From: Youngiibacter multivorans
GTDB lineage: Bacteria > Bacillota > Clostridia > Clostridiales > Clostridiaceae
Assembly (NCBI RefSeq): GCF_017873395.1
Contig: NZ_JAGGKC010000008.1
Coordinates: 1 to 64,000 of the forward strand
Direction: 5' to 3'
DNA: 64,000 nt
The notes under the pieces were generated by a model that made no database searches, was not told where the DNA came from, and worked only from the letters and a program-made list of their open reading frames with translations. Both the position numbers and the translations under genes were made by a program. Of the stretch, positions 44,336 through 53,781 are shown in pieces. The stretch's first letter is position 1, and every line of letters begins with the position of its first letter.

Positions 44336-45166
44336 TCATCTGTTTTGCTTTCGGATCCTTCTCTGGCTGCATAGAGTAAGCTTTTTGAGAAGCACCTCAT
44401 TTACGCCGTATTTTCCAAGAAGGTCCATGGGGGAACCTTTTCGGCCATGGAAGTCACTGCCGCCGGTAATGGCCAGCTGGTATTTCCTGGCAAGGCTGTA
44501 CAGCCTGCTCATCTGCTCTCTGGTATGAGAAGGATGGTAGACCTCCAGTCCCTGCAGCCCGCAGGACTTAAGGTCCAGGAGCAGGTCCTCGAAATGCATG
44601 GTGAGGAGCTTCTCCCCAGGGTGCGCTATGCATGGTGTGCCTCCCGCACCTGAAAGGAGCTTCACTGCGTCCCTGGCATCGATTTTGAACCTTTTCTCAT
44701 ATGCCAGCTTGTCGACGTCCAGATAAAGTGAGAAGGCTTCCCTGAATGTCCTGACATGCCCGCCGCTTAAGAGAAGCTTGGCGATATGCGCCCTTCCGTA
44801 CGAGTCCAAAGGGGGGGCGTCAGTCGGAAGCTCAAGGCCCAAAGCCCTGAGATTTGCGAGGATCTTCTTGTATCTCTCCACCCTGTCTACCTTGACCTTT
44901 TCCAGAAGCTCCCTGAGTTCCCTGTCGAAAGGGTCGTGAAAGTAAGACAGGACATGGATCTCCATTCCCTTGTAGTAAGCAGAAATTTCAACTCCCGGTA
45001 TGATGGTAATTTCACTTCGAGGAGTATAATTTCCATAGGCATTCAGCGTATCATGATCAGTAATTGAGATGCATCTGATTTTCTTTTCAATAGCAGCCTC
45101 AATTATCTCGTCCGGTGTGAATGCGCCATCAGAATATGAAGTATGGATATGAAGATCATTCAGCAT
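44336..45166 (-). CDS. PHP-domain phosphoesterase (RNase AM/TrpH-like)
   Basis: 276 residues. The PHP metal site is shown by DLHIHTSYSDGAFTPDEI at residues 4-21 with its HxH pair, ITDHDTL, PGVEISAYY, HPGEKLL and GSDFHGRKG with the last His/Asp. Close relatives hydrolyse 3',5'-bisphosphonucleotides (pAp) or trim 5' RNA ends (TrpH/YciV, RNase AM). AGAGGTGG lies before the ATG. First gene of the operon with the aminotransferase, EIIA and HPr. Confidence 0.88.
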   Translation of the reverse strand: MLNDLHIHTSYSDGAFTPDEIIEAAIEKKIRCISITDHDTLNAYGNYTPRSEITIIPGVEISAYYKGMEIHVLSYFHDPFDRELRELLEKVKVDRVERYKKILANLRALGLELPTDAPPLDSYGRAHIAKLLLSGGHVRTFREAFSLYLDVDKLAYEKRFKIDARDAVKLLSGAGGTPCIAHPGEKLLTMHFEDLLLDLKSCGLQGLEVYHPSHTREQMSRLYSLARKYQLAITGGSDFHGRKGSPMDLLGKYGVNEVLLKKLTLCSQRRIRKQNR

Positions 45167-45227
45167 AAAACCACCTCTGGCAACTCTAATATTAATATAT
45201 CATCTGGAGCGCCATTTTAGAACAATT

Positions 45228-45269
45228 GACACAAAACAAAATGAAGGAGATGCTATGCACCTCCTTCAT
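45228..45269 (-). terminator. Terminator of rny
   Basis: ATGAAGGAG (45241-45249) pairs with CTCCTTCAT (45261-45269), with a small inner TGC-TAT-GCA stem. The minus-strand tail is T-rich. Confidence 0.8.
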
Positions 45270-45272
45270 AGG

Positions 45273-46832
45273 TTATTTTGCGTAGTCCACTGAACGTGTC
45301 TCCCTGATTACATTGATCTTGATCTGACCAGGATATTCAAGCTCGCTCTCGATTCGCTTCACAATATTCCTTGCCAGGCTCATAGCCCCTGCATCGTCAA
45401 CGACATCCGGCTTTACAATGATACGGATTTCTCTTCCGGCCTGGATTGCATATGACTTGTCTACGCCTTCGTAAGAGTTTGCAATCTCCTCCAGCTTGGT
45501 AAGCCTCTTGATATAGTTCTCCAGTGTTTCTCTTCTTGCACCAGGTCTTGCTGCTGATATAGCATCAGCTGCCTGGACAAGTACAGCCTCCATGGACTGC
45601 ATTTCGAAATCTCCGTGGTGTGCTCCGATGGCATTGACCACCAGTGCGGATTCATGGAATTTCTTTGCAAGGTCAGCGCCTATGACAGCATGCGGTCCTT
45701 CAACCTCATGGTCTACAGCCTTTCCAATGTCGTGGAGCAAGCCCGCCCTCTTGGCCAAGGTGGCGTCAAGTCCAAGTTCGCTTGCCATAAGGCCTGCGAG
45801 ATTTGCGACTTCGATGGAGTGCTTAAGCACGTTCTGACCGTAGCTTGTCCTGAACTTGAGCCGGCCTAGCAGCTTCAGTATTTCAGGATGGATTCCGTGG
45901 ATTCCTACCTCGAAGGAAGCCTGTTCTCCTTCTTCCTTGATTTCGTTCTCCACTTCTTTCTTTGATTTCTCGACCATCTCTTCGATTCTTGCAGGATGTA
46001 TCCTGCCGTCCACGATAAGCTTTTCAAGCGACAGCTTCGCGACCTCTCTTCTGATCGGGTCAAAGCTTGACAGGATTACTGCCTCAGGCGTGTCATCAAT
46101 GATGAGGTCAACGCCGGTCAGAGTCTCCAGGGTCCTTATGTTTCTGCCTTCACGGCCGATGATCCTACCCTTCATTTCATCGTTTGGAAGTGCCACGACA
46201 TGTACTGTCGTCTCGGACACATGGTCCGCTGCACACCTCTGGATTGATGTGGTGATGATCTCCCTTGCCTTCTTGTCGGCTTCTTCCTTAGCCCTTGCTT
46301 CAATGTCCTTGATCATCTGGGCTGTCTCGTGTTCGATTTCGCCTCTCACTTCGTCAAGAAGCAACTTCTTGGCATCGTCCTGAGTGAGACCTGCAACCCT
46401 TTCGAGTTCCTGTCTTCTCTCGGCTATAAGTTCATCAGCTCTGGATTCCTTGTCTGCAGCATCCTGCATCTTCTTGGCCAGCGCCTCTTCCTTCTTCTCA
46501 AGCTGTTCAGTCTTCTTGTCTAGTGTCTCTTCTTTCTGGATGGTTCTTCTTTCTAGTCTCTGGACCTCTGTTCTTCTCTCGCGGAGTTCCTTGTCGAGGT
46601 CATTCCTCAACCTGTGGACTTCATCCTTCGCTTCAAGGACTGATTCCTTCCTGATGGCTTCCGCCGCCTTTCTGGAGTCCTCTACGATTGTTTCACCCTG
46701 CTTTTCCGCGTTGCTAAGGATATCCTTAGCGGCTTTCAGTTTTGTCTTTGCTAAATATAATATGATGGCTCCAACGACCACTGCTGTCAACAGACCTGTT
46801 ACCAGGATCGCCATTTGTTCTGGGCGCATCAT
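45273..46832 (-). CDS. rny: Ribonuclease Y
   Basis: The major membrane-anchored endoribonuclease of many Gram-positive bacteria. 519 residues: one N-terminal membrane helix (about 9-26), a long charged coiled coil (30-200), a KH domain with [15 protein letters not shown] (about 217-231) and a metal-binding HD domain with [12 protein letters not shown] (about 366-377). GGAGG stands 4-5 nt before the ATG pair. A consensus promoter at 46930-46958 drives it independently of recA. Confidence 0.97.
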   Translation of the reverse strand: MMRPEQMAILVTGLLTAVVVGAIILYLAKTKLKAAKDILSNAEKQGETIVEDSRKAAEAIRKESVLEAKDEVHRLRNDLDKELRERRTEVQRLERRTIQKEETLDKKTEQLEKKEEALAKKMQDAADKESRADELIAERRQELERVAGLTQDDAKKLLLDEVRGEIEHETAQMIKDIEARAKEEADKKAREIITTSIQRCAADHVSETTVHVVALPNDEMKGRIIGREGRNIRTLETLTGVDLIIDDTPEAVILSSFDPIRREVAKLSLEKLIVDGRIHPARIEEMVEKSKKEVENEIKEEGEQASFEVGIHGIHPEILKLLGRLKFRTSYGQNVLKHSIEVANLAGLMASELGLDATLAKRAGLLHDIGKAVDHEVEGPHAVIGADLAKKFHESALVVNAIGAHHGDFEMQSMEAVLVQAADAISAARPGARRETLENYIKRLTKLEEIANSYEGVDKSYAIQAGREIRIIVKPDVVDDAGAMSLARNIVKRIESELEYPGQIKINVIRETRSVDYAK

Positions 46833-46929
46833 AACACCTCCTTGCTTTTTATCATCCTTTTAAGCTAAGGACAAAAGCTTGAAAGTGCATATTTTCTCAC
46901 TGTGATAAATGATAAACCAATACAAATCA

Positions 46930-46958
46930 ATTGTATCCTACACAACGGAAAGTGTCAA
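46930..46958 (-). promoter_or_regulatory. Promoter of rny
   Basis: Minus-strand TTGACA (46958-46953), a 17-bp spacer and TACAAT (46935-46930). Confidence 0.75.
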
Positions 46959-47042
46959 ACAAAAGCAACATATCGTTCAGGCAAATTTCCTGATTTCCGG
47001 AAACATCTGTTCACCTTGATCTTGCACAATGAAGACCGGATG

Positions 47043-47071
47043 TGAAAACCCGGACCTTGAGGATCCGGGTT
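47043..47071 (-). terminator. Terminator of recA
   Basis: AACCCGGA (47047-47054) pairs with TCCGGGTT (47064-47071), with minus-strand TTTTC after the stem. Confidence 0.8.
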
Positions 47072-47079
47072 AATAGACT

Positions 47080-48138
47080 CTATTTGCTTTTCTTTTCAGG
47101 TGCTGCCGGAGCTGCATCCGTTACTGCTTCTGACTTTGCCAGTGGCAGCTTGTATTTGCTTCTGATCTTGTTCTCGATCTCAAGGAGTATATCCTTGTTC
47201 TCTGAAAGGTAGACCTTGGAGTTTTCACGTCCCTGACCAAGCCTTACTTCATTGTAGGAGAACCAGGCGCCTGATTTCTGGACAATTTCCTCTCTGACTG
47301 CAACATCAAGTACGGTGCCCTCTCTGGAGATGCCTCCATTGTACATTATGTCGAACTCAGCCTGCTTGAAGGGAGGTGCAACCTTGTTCTTTATGACCTT
47401 GATCCTTGTCCTGTTTCCCGTGACGTTGTCACCAGATTTGATTGAGTCGATTCTCCTGATATCCATCCTTACGGAGGCGTAGAACTTGAGTGCCCTTCCT
47501 CCTGGAGTGACTTCAGGACTTCCGAACATGACTCCGACCTTCTCCCTGAGCTGGTTTATGAATATAATGGAGCATTTCGTCTTGTTTACAGTACCTGCAA
47601 GCTTTCTGAGTGCCTGCGACATGAGTCTCGCCTGAAGTCCTACATGGCTGTCCCCCATCTCGCCTTCTATTTCGGCTCTTGGTACAAGAGCTGCAACCGA
47701 ATCCACTACGATAAGGTCTATCGCGTTGGACCTTACCAGAGCTTCTGCAATTTCCAGTGCCTGCTCGCCTGTATCAGGCTGAGATACCAGCAGATTGTCA
47801 ATATCGACTCCGAGTACCTTAGCGTACTGAGGGTCAAGGGCATGCTCAGCATCTATGAATGCTGCGGCACCGCCCAGCTTCTGAGCTTCTGCTATGATAT
47901 GGAGTGAAACAGTGGTCTTACCCGATGATTCGGGTCCGTATATCTCAATTATCCTTCCCTTTGGTATTCCGCCTATTCCCAGGGCGATATCCAGGTCAAG
48001 GCAGCCTGTCGGTATGGATTCAAGGCTGTGGTTGGCTTCCTCGCCGAGCTTCATGACAGAGCCCTTGCCGAACTGCTTCTCTATCTGGCTGACTGCTGCT
48101 TCAAGGGCCTTCAGCTTATCGGGATTAATATTGGCCAA
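47080..48138 (-). CDS. recA: Recombinase RecA
   Basis: A DNA-strand-exchange ATPase and co-protease of LexA. 352 residues. Walker [10 protein letters not shown] (about 68-76), the L1/L2 DNA loops around RLMSQALRK and [12 protein letters not shown], and [18 protein letters not shown] are visible; the C-terminus is Ala-rich rather than strongly acidic. The start is TTG, placed 9 nt after AGGAGG, giving MANINPDK. The promoter is consensus, with an SOS box at the transcription start. Confidence 0.97.
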   Translation of the reverse strand: MANINPDKLKALEAAVSQIEKQFGKGSVMKLGEEANHSLESIPTGCLDLDIALGIGGIPKGRIIEIYGPESSGKTTVSLHIIAEAQKLGGAAAFIDAEHALDPQYAKVLGVDIDNLLVSQPDTGEQALEIAEALVRSNAIDLIVVDSVAALVPRAEIEGEMGDSHVGLQARLMSQALRKLAGTVNKTKCSIIFINQLREKVGVMFGSPEVTPGGRALKFYASVRMDIRRIDSIKSGDNVTGNRTRIKVIKNKVAPPFKQAEFDIMYNGGISREGTVLDVAVREEIVQKSGAWFSYNEVRLGQGRENSKVYLSENKDILLEIENKIRSKYKLPLAKSEAVTDAAPAAPEKKSK

Positions 48139-48171
48139 TTCTTCATTCCTCCTATCTAAGTCGACGCACGT

Positions 48172-48219
48172 CGAACATTAGTTCATTTTTATTATAAGGC
48201 ACCCATATGGTGCTGTCAA
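48172..48219 (-). promoter_or_regulatory. recA promoter with LexA (SOS) box
   Basis: Minus-strand TTGACA (48219-48214), a 17-bp spacer and TATAAT (48196-48191), a full consensus. CGAAC-ATTA-GTTC lies at 48172-48184 around the start of transcription, a perfect GAAC-N4-GTTC SOS box. Confidence 0.9.
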
Positions 48220-48269
48220 CAATGCAGGCATATACATTATGCATTCATCCGCACAATTCTTACACCATA

Positions 48270-49193
48270 TCAGTTGTTTTTTCTGTTCATGTAGTAATCG
48301 AGTGTTTCCCTTATGCCTCCGGATATGTTCCAGCTCGGAGCCCAGCCTATTGCATCATTTAGCTTCTTGTAGGTCATGTAGGTCCTGTATATGTCGCCTT
48401 CCCTTGGCTCCCTCATTATCGGCAGTTTGTCGAAGCCCAGGTCGCGTGCGATTTCATCATAAAGCTCAATGACGGATATTTCGGTGCCTGTGCAGCAATT
48501 GAAAATCTCGTTGTCAAGTGAATCGAGTGCAAGTGCATTCGCCTTGGCCACGTCCTTGACGTAGATGAAATCCCTTGTCTGGTTTCCATCTCCATAAATC
48601 TCGGGTACTATCCCTTCAGTCATCTTCTCGCAGAATATGGCAACGACTCCACCCTCGCCTGTCGAATCCTGCCTTGGTCCGTACACGTTTGAGTAGCGAA
48701 GGACAGTATAGCTGAGGTTGTAAAGTTTTGAATAGACCTCAAGGTAATGCTCGACAGTATGCTTAGAAACCCCGTATCCGCTCATCATGCTCAAAGGATG
48801 CTTCTCATCGATGGGCAGGTACTGCGGATCAGAGAACATGGCTGCGGTCGCAGGATAGATTACCTTCCTGACACTGAACTCCCTGCAGCACTCAAGAAGA
48901 TTGAGGGTCCCAAGTATGTTAACTTCAGCGTCATAAAGAGGATCTTTTATCGAGTTCGGGACCTTTATCTGAGCTGCCTCATGTATAAGCACCTCAGGCC
49001 TGAACTCCTCGAACGCTGCCCTTATTCCCTTGTCCCTGATGTCGTATTCGTAGAATTTCACATTGTCGCTTAAGTTCTCCAGCTTTCCATGAACCAGGCT
49101 GTCGATGACTGCCACGTCATGTCCTTCTGAAACAAGCAGGTCGGCAATGTGTGAGCCGATGAAACCAGCTCCTCCTGTAATCATAATCTTCAT
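48270..49193 (-). CDS. NAD-dependent sugar epimerase/dehydratase (UDP-glucose 4-epimerase-like)
   Basis: 307-residue extended short-chain dehydrogenase. The Rossmann motif TGGAGFIGSHIADLL is at 6-20, the catalytic YxxxK in SGYGVSKH (about 144-148), and RYSNVYGPRQ binds substrate. It belongs to the GalE/Gne-like group; the nucleotide-sugar (UDP-Glc, UDP-GlcNAc or other) cannot be told from sequence. It lies 21 nt after the TPR gene in the same direction, downstream of phosphoglucomutase, which fits a role in making sugar nucleotides for the envelope. Confidence 0.9.
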   Translation of the reverse strand: MKIMITGGAGFIGSHIADLLVSEGHDVAVIDSLVHGKLENLSDNVKFYEYDIRDKGIRAAFEEFRPEVLIHEAAQIKVPNSIKDPLYDAEVNILGTLNLLECCREFSVRKVIYPATAAMFSDPQYLPIDEKHPLSMMSGYGVSKHTVEHYLEVYSKLYNLSYTVLRYSNVYGPRQDSTGEGGVVAIFCEKMTEGIVPEIYGDGNQTRDFIYVKDVAKANALALDSLDNEIFNCCTGTEISVIELYDEIARDLGFDKLPIMREPREGDIYRTYMTYKKLNDAIGWAPSWNISGGIRETLDYYMNRKNN

Positions 49194-49214
49194 AATTAAT
49201 CCTTTCAGTGTGTA

Positions 49215-50288
49215 TTATCTCTTCAGAAATTTCTTGATGTCAACGAGGACATCATCATCCGGAGAGATCTTTTCCCCAATTGCTATATGCTTCATGGCAG
49301 ATTCCATGTCTCCGAGGTTCACGTAGCACATTATGAGGTTCGTAAGAACCTCTATGGTCATGGTCCTGTCGAAGAGCGGTCTGAAATATGAAACCGCAGT
49401 CTCGAAGTCTCCCATTGCGGCATAGTTAATTCCAAGTTCATTGATGACGTCAGCATAACCATCGTCAAGAGCCAGAGCTTCATTCAGGTAGTATATGGCC
49501 TTGTCATGGTTCTTGAGGTTCCTGTAGGCTATGGCTACCTGGAGCAGAATCTTAGGATTGTCTGCCTCTGATGTTAGAATTGGCAGAATCATCTCTAAAA
49601 ACCTTGCAGGTTCGTCATACAGTACAGCTTCCGACTCCTCTAGGAGAGCCTTCCGGCCTATTCTCTCAAGCTCTGAGGATAACTCTTCGGTCTCCTCGCC
49701 GCCTGATGTGATGTAGTCCCTCAGCACTACCAGTGCCTTCGGAAAATCACCCTTCATCCTTAATGCGGAGCCAAAGAAGAGTTTCGCCTCAAGGAGACCC
49801 TTCAGAGATACCTCCTCAGCCAATGCGAGAAAACCGTCGAGATAACTCCTGTCCTCTATGGAAAGCTCCTCGAGAAGAGCTAAAGTGTTCAGTGTCACAT
49901 CCTTTTCCCCATGTACCTCATAGAGGCCAAGGAGGTAAACGATGGCTTCATCCTTCCTGCCGTCCTTGATCAGCCTTGCAACAAGACCCTTGACCAGACT
50001 TTCCATGCCAATGTTTTCAAGCATCAGCCTGTAGGCCTCAGAATACCTGAACCCTCTGTCCGCTCCAAGGCAGTAGTACATACCTTTAACGAACTCTCCG
50101 ACAGGCAGATTTTTGATCATGTCCCTCTCCAGGTTCTTGGCGATGTAGTCAGGAGACAAAGGCACATACACCTCTCCCTCGATGTCCATGAGCCCATCCG
50201 CCTTGAATGCCTTAGCTGCGAAATCCTTCTTGAGTTCAAGGAAAATGAGCTTTGAAAGCTTCTCTTTCAATCCTTGCCTAAAATCCAT
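49215..50288 (-). CDS. TPR-repeat protein
   Basis: 357 residues, no signal peptide. The C-terminal third carries clear tetratricopeptide repeats (HDKAIYYLNEALALDDGYADVINELGINYAAMGDFETAVSYF), and looser helical repeats precede them. A cytosolic protein-interaction scaffold is expected; no partner is known. ATG 50288, 4 nt after GGAGG, is used instead of the frame start at 50336, which lies beyond a hairpin (50301-50332). It is co-directional with pgcA and the epimerase gene. Confidence 0.78.
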   Translation of the reverse strand: MDFRQGLKEKLSKLIFLELKKDFAAKAFKADGLMDIEGEVYVPLSPDYIAKNLERDMIKNLPVGEFVKGMYYCLGADRGFRYSEAYRLMLENIGMESLVKGLVARLIKDGRKDEAIVYLLGLYEVHGEKDVTLNTLALLEELSIEDRSYLDGFLALAEEVSLKGLLEAKLFFGSALRMKGDFPKALVVLRDYITSGGEETEELSSELERIGRKALLEESEAVLYDEPARFLEMILPILTSEADNPKILLQVAIAYRNLKNHDKAIYYLNEALALDDGYADVINELGINYAAMGDFETAVSYFRPLFDRTMTIEVLTNLIMCYVNLGDMESAMKHIAIGEKISPDDDVLVDIKKFLKR

Positions 50289-50300
50289 ATTACCTCCAAA

Positions 50301-50332
50301 CTGATGGCATACCAAAGATGGTATGCCATCAG
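50301..50332 (-). terminator. 14-bp hairpin between pgcA and the TPR gene
   Basis: A perfect stem (50301-50314 with 50319-50332), loop AAGA. Only TTT follows before the TPR ribosome site. It may be a weak terminator, an RNA-processing site or a translation control element. Confidence 0.55.
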
Positions 50333-50360
50333 TCATATCTTTAATTAATAAACGGGTTAC

Positions 50361-52091
50361 TTATTCGAAGCCCTTGTTCACGGCATCGACAACAGCCTTC
50401 TTGAAGGCCTCCAGCTTGTTCCTGGAATCATCCAGGTCCTTTCCGGTAACGGCCACATAGGCCTTCATCTTTGGCTCAGTTCCGGATGGTCTTACAACAA
50501 ACCAGGAATCATCTTCAAGAGTATACTTTATTACGTTCGAAGATGGAAGTGTTATCTCTTCCTTGACGCCTGTCAGAAGATCTGTCTTCTCTCTCAGCTT
50601 GTAGTCTTCCTTGGACAGAGTCCTGACACCATCAACCTCGGTAAGGGTGTTATCCCTCATATACTCGATGCACTTCCTGATCTTGTCCTGCCCGTCCTTG
50701 CCCTCCAGGGTGAAGGAGACTATGGCTTCATTGAAGTATCCATACTTCTCGTAAACTTCCATAAGAGCATCATAAAGGGTCATGCCCTTCTTCTTGTAGT
50801 AGAGGGCCATCTCGCAGACGAGCATCGATGCCACGACAGCATCCTTGTCCCTTACAAAGTCACCTGCAAGGTACCCGAAGGATTCCTCGAAGCCGAATAT
50901 GAAGGTCTTCTCTTTAGTAGCCTTGAATTCCTCTATCTTTTCGCCGATATACTTGAAGCCTGTGAGGACATCCATCAGCTCAACTCCGTAGGATGAGGCT
51001 ATCTTCCTTACGCTCTCCGTTGATACTATGGTCTTTATGACGACGCCGTTCGAAGGCAGTCGGCCCTCCTCCTTCAACGCGTTCAGGAGATAATATGTCA
51101 GAAGCATTCCTGTCTGGTTGCCGGTGAGGACTCTGCTTCCTCCATCTTTTTCGGTTACTACAACACCAATCCTGTCACAGTCAGGGTCGGTTCCGAAAAT
51201 GATGTCAGGCTTGACTTCCTTGGCCATTTCAAGAGCCAGTGTGAATACCGAAGGGTTCTCAGGGTTAGGATAAGGAGCAGTCGGGAAGTTTCCGTCCGGA
51301 GCCTCCTGTTCCTTTACAATATGCACGTTGGTGTAGCCAAGCTCTCTCAGGACCCTTCTTACAGGAACATTGCCCGATCCGTGGAGTGGTGTGTATATGA
51401 TCTGGAGCTCAGGTGCGCTTTCCCTGACAAGGTCCTTCTTGACAGTGACAGTCTTGATAGAATCGATGTAGGATTTGTCAACATCCTCGCCTATGTAGAC
51501 GAGAAGTCCCTTTTCAACTGCCTCTTCCTCGCTTATCGATTTGACATCCCCAAACGAGGCGACTTCTGCAATCTTGTCAAGGACTATGTCCGCAGCCTCG
51601 TCTGTAAGCTGTCCACCGTAGGCTCCATAGACCTTGTAGCCATTGTACTGCTTTGGATTATGGGATGCGGTGATGACTATGCCGGCATCAGCTTTCAGGT
51701 ACCTTACCGCATATGAAAGCATTGGCACAGGCCTGAGGCTTTCGAACAGATACGCCTTTACACCATGGGCAGCGAGAATGAGTGCTGCTGTCTTGGCGAA
51801 GGTATCGGACTTTATCCTGGAGTCATACGCGATGGCGCACGACGGTGAGCCCGGGAAGGTCTCTGCAATGTATCTGGCAAGTCCTTCAGTGGCTTTCCCC
51901 ACTGTGTGTTCGTTCATCCTGTTCGTTCCGGCTCCGAGTACTCCTCTAAGCCCTGCGGTTCCGAATTCCAGGTCCTGATAGAACCTGTCCTCTATTTCCT
52001 TTTCATCAGTAATCGCCTTCAGCTCCGCTTTGAATTCCGGGAGCACGCTGTCGTCCTTAAGCCATGATTCGTATTTTTCCATATAGGTCAT
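50361..52091 (-). CDS. pgcA: Phosphoglucomutase/phosphomannomutase (PgcA type)
   Basis: Interconverts glucose-6-P and glucose-1-P; the latter feeds UDP-glucose. 576 residues, four-domain alpha-D-phosphohexomutase. The active Ser loop is TASHNPKQYNGYK (Ser about 144). The Mg2+ site is GTDPDCDRIGVV, the sugar loop GFEESFGYL, and the phosphate loop RPSGTEPK near the C-terminus. AGGAGG precedes the ATG by 10-11 nt. An epimerase gene two genes downstream supports a sugar-nucleotide role. Confidence 0.95.
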   Translation of the reverse strand: MTYMEKYESWLKDDSVLPEFKAELKAITDEKEIEDRFYQDLEFGTAGLRGVLGAGTNRMNEHTVGKATEGLARYIAETFPGSPSCAIAYDSRIKSDTFAKTAALILAAHGVKAYLFESLRPVPMLSYAVRYLKADAGIVITASHNPKQYNGYKVYGAYGGQLTDEAADIVLDKIAEVASFGDVKSISEEEAVEKGLLVYIGEDVDKSYIDSIKTVTVKKDLVRESAPELQIIYTPLHGSGNVPVRRVLRELGYTNVHIVKEQEAPDGNFPTAPYPNPENPSVFTLALEMAKEVKPDIIFGTDPDCDRIGVVVTEKDGGSRVLTGNQTGMLLTYYLLNALKEEGRLPSNGVVIKTIVSTESVRKIASSYGVELMDVLTGFKYIGEKIEEFKATKEKTFIFGFEESFGYLAGDFVRDKDAVVASMLVCEMALYYKKKGMTLYDALMEVYEKYGYFNEAIVSFTLEGKDGQDKIRKCIEYMRDNTLTEVDGVRTLSKEDYKLREKTDLLTGVKEEITLPSSNVIKYTLEDDSWFVVRPSGTEPKMKAYVAVTGKDLDDSRNKLEAFKKAVVDAVNKGFE

Positions 52092-52233
52092 GATAAACCT
52101 CCTAAAACATAATCATATCTTTATCTAATATTATATAATAAGATTGAGTTGAATGCAGTCGTAAAGATTAATATCTGTCAAATTTGCTTCAAAGTCTATA
52201 CATCTTATCAAATTTCATAACAGGAGGCGTAAT

Positions 52234-53589
52234 ATGCACAGCAAGAAAATAAGGAACATTTTAATTAAGGCGACAGCCTTTCTGGTTATAGCTTCAGCTT
52301 CAGCAATGCCGGGAACTTCAGCGTGGTCTGACATGGCAGGCAAAGGAATCGAGGTTTCTGCCCTTGAGCTTCAGGGTTCAGTAACAGTCACCTGCAGTGC
52401 TCTCTGGACCTACGGCAGACCTGACTGGACAGCCAAGGTCAAGGTAGCATACAAGGGCGAGTCCTTCACGGTTCTTGAAAGGATATCAGTAGCAGGCAGG
52501 GACATGTACAGGCTCTCAAACGGAATGTACATAAGTGCAAACCCGCTGTATGTATCCTTCAGAGAGTCTTCCCAGGCTCCGGCACCTGCAGTCCAGGCCT
52601 CATCAGAGATGGCAACAACTGCGAACCTGAACATGAGGACAGGTCCCGGAACCGGATATCAGATAATCAAGGTCATTCCCAAAGGTGCCCAGGTTGCAGT
52701 CTCAGGCTCCGAGAACGGATGGTTCAAGGTAACGTACCAGGGAATAACAGGATGGGCTTCGGGCTCATATCTCACTCCTGTGCAGGCCCAGACTCCTGCT
52801 CCAGCCCCTTCTTCTGCCGCTACATACATAAGGACCACAGCGAACCTTAACATGAGGACTGGAGCCGGTACTGGCTACAGTATAATAACAACCATACCTT
52901 CAGGAACAAGGGCTGAAGTTCTCGGGACTTCAGGCGGCTGGTACAAGGTCAGCTACAGCGGGAAAACGGGCTGGGTTTCAGGAAGCTACGTGTCGGTACT
53001 CTCAGGCTACAGCCAGAAGGTTATTGGAATACCCTACGTAAACCAATATTCTCCTGTCTATGCCCCGATGGGCTGCGAAGGGGCAAGCCTCCTCATGGCA
53101 CTGAAGTACAAGGGATACACTTCACTTGAACTCAAAGCGTTCCTCGATGCCATGCCGAAAACGGAAAGGGACCCATTCAATGGTTTCGCGAGCACACCTT
53201 ACAGTGTAGTTTCGGGCAATCCAGCGATATTCCAGTCCATATTCCCGGAGGCACTGACAGCATATGGCAGCAGATACAGCGGCAATGTTGCAGATGTTTC
53301 GGGATACACCACGGCACAGCTGAAGTCAGAGATAGACAAGGGAAACCCTGTTGTAGTCTATGTCACCACCAGAAACTATGAGACACCGATCTGGAAGGTA
53401 TATGACATGGGTCCTTCAGGCAATGTGAACATTGTAGACAACATGCATGTAATGGTACTGACCGGCTACAACTCCGATGGAGAGTATCATGTCACCGACC
53501 CTGCCAGCTCAAGGAATACCTACTGGGTGAGCCAGGTCAAGTTCGAGACCGCCTATGATGCACTCAAGTGGGCAGTTGTCGTAAGGTAG
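52234..53589 (+). CDS. Exported SH3b/C39-like cysteine peptidase
   Basis: 451 residues. The signal peptide is about 1-31 (IKATAFLVIASASA). A degenerate SH3-like segment spans about 48-107, and two bacterial SH3b domains follow (about 126-182 and 200-253), each with NLNMRTGxGTGY and GWxSGSYL/V. The C-terminal C39_2 domain has catalytic Cys in MGCEGASLL (about 282), His in MHVMVLTGY and Asp in YHVTDPAS. Pro/Ala/Ser linkers separate the domains. It is likely a secreted, wall-bound hydrolase; the substrate is unknown. AGGAGG precedes the ATG. Monocistronic. Confidence 0.9.
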   Translation: MHSKKIRNILIKATAFLVIASASAMPGTSAWSDMAGKGIEVSALELQGSVTVTCSALWTYGRPDWTAKVKVAYKGESFTVLERISVAGRDMYRLSNGMYISANPLYVSFRESSQAPAPAVQASSEMATTANLNMRTGPGTGYQIIKVIPKGAQVAVSGSENGWFKVTYQGITGWASGSYLTPVQAQTPAPAPSSAATYIRTTANLNMRTGAGTGYSIITTIPSGTRAEVLGTSGGWYKVSYSGKTGWVSGSYVSVLSGYSQKVIGIPYVNQYSPVYAPMGCEGASLLMALKYKGYTSLELKAFLDAMPKTERDPFNGFASTPYSVVSGNPAIFQSIFPEALTAYGSRYSGNVADVSGYTTAQLKSEIDKGNPVVVYVTTRNYETPIWKVYDMGPSGNVNIVDNMHVMVLTGYNSDGEYHVTDPASSRNTYWVSQVKFETAYDALKWAVVVR

Positions 53590-53694
53590 GAAAAAAGTGA
53601 AAGCAGCTGCTGATTCAAAACTTCTGCAGAGCAGCTTAAAATATCGTATAATTAATTGAATCGAAACCAAATTGTGTTATTATATAAAATAGTG

Positions 53695-53781
53695 ATTTTG
53701 GTACTGGCATGTAACACCCTGCCGCTGATTCCATAGGGCCTTATGGCCGTCACAATCCAAGAAAGAGGGTGCGGTTGAAAG
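53695..53781 (+). promoter_or_regulatory. Possible structured leader of the decarboxylase gene
   Basis: The 190-bp gap has AT-rich promoter-like elements (TATAAT at 53647-53652) and then a GC-rich ~85-nt leader. Within it ACACCCT (53716-53722) can pair with AGGGTG (53766-53771), and a GGCC-TTAT-GGCC hairpin lies at about 53739-53750. The match to any known riboswitch is not evident. Confidence 0.25.

Noticed and set aside
45856..46863. Long plus-strand open frames opposite rny
   Set aside because: They are the antisense of the RNase Y coiled coil; Ser/Phe-rich with no ribosome site.
53695..53781. Lysine riboswitch before the decarboxylase gene
   Set aside because: The leader is far too short for the ~170-nt lysine aptamer and shows none of its motifs.
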